The notes under the pieces were generated by a model. It saw nothing but the letters and a program-made list of their open reading frames with translations. It was not told the origin of the DNA and made no database searches. A stretch of 5,280 nt of DNA from contig JAAZAI010000647.1 in assembly GCA_012514445.1 (NCBI GenBank), positions 1 through 5,280 of the forward strand, in the 5' to 3' direction. The position numbers and the translations under genes were made by a program. Source of the DNA: Lentisphaerota bacterium (GTDB lineage Bacteria; Verrucomicrobiota; Kiritimatiellia; RFP12; UBA3636). Below, piece by piece: positions 5,188-5,280 of this stretch (position 1 is its first letter; the number at the start of each line of letters is the position of its first letter).

Positions 5188-5280
5188 TCAGTGCAAAGGG
5201 GCGGAGGTTGCGTCTTGATCTTCGTTTGCATCAACGTACATCACCTCCCCTTGCGCTGCAAGGAAAATATGCGCCCCCCC
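5188..5280 (-). CDS. Possible C-terminal end of a gene cut by the right edge
   Basis: One minus-strand frame is open from the right edge to a TGA at 5190-5188. It encodes 30 residues, GGAHIFLAAQGEVMYVDAN then EDQDATSAPLH. The composition is protein-like (a hydrophobic strand, then an acidic tail) and unlike the Arg/Pro/Ala-rich shadow frames elsewhere. The stop lies 18 bases before the next gene, as expected inside an operon. The GGAHIFLAAQGEVMYVD stretch loosely resembles the 'GGxxFLFADGHVxYV' end of DUF1559/pseudopilin-like proteins, but the key Asp-Gly and His are changed and I do not press this. It could also be leader sequence; too little is visible to decide. Confidence 0.4.
   Translation of the reverse strand, partial: GGAHIFLAAQGEVMYVDANEDQDATSAPLH

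Overview
The window is high-GC bacterial chromosome. The phylum cannot be fixed from one window. A member of the PVC group (Verrucomicrobiota, Kiritimatiellota or Lentisphaerota) is my best guess. The reasons are a divergent ArgH, a secreted glycosidase-like protein of the 'NPYTGL...DDP' type, and an intergenic spacer packed with CGCAGATT, CGCGAAG and CGATTA short repeats of the kind I recall from those genomes. This assignment is inference, not a search result.

Layout. Positions 1-653 (minus) hold the N-terminal half of argininosuccinate lyase (ArgH), cut by the left edge. Its bases and codons look less GC-rich than the rest. Positions 654-1222 form a 569-base divergent spacer without a convincing gene. 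It holds a modular block of short repeats (732-925), a 7-base-period repeat, two strong hairpins, a degenerate hexamer repeat and, at its right end, a near-consensus sigma70 promoter (TTGACG, 17 bases, TACAAT). That promoter should drive a plus-strand pair: a zinc nucleoside deaminase (1223-1815) and a small lipoprotein (1838-2356).

The deaminase carries a -1 frameshift near 1706-1711. The frame it falls into happens to stay open through the intergenic gap and into the lipoprotein. A naive caller would therefore report one 377-residue 'deaminase-lipoprotein' fusion, but the sequence supports two separate genes.

From 2375 to the right edge the genes lie on the minus strand and look like an operon, read from right to left. 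It begins with a possible C-terminal remnant of a gene cut by the right edge (5188-5280). Next come a 224-residue exported protein of unknown function (4495-5169) and a 599-residue exported protein with a GH5-like barrel start (2677-4476). The last gene is a DUF167/YggU-family protein (2375-2680), whose ATG overlaps the preceding stop as ATGA. This operon converges on the lipoprotein gene with 18 bases between stop codons and no clear terminator.

The most interesting biology is the 599-residue protein. It keeps the N-terminal barrel strands of a GH5-type glycosidase, but the place where the catalytic Asn-Glu should lie reads Phe-Glu-Gln-Leu, and the second half of the barrel seems missing or unrecognisable. 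It may be a non-catalytic derivative. I see no defence system, CRISPR array, mobile element or RNA gene.
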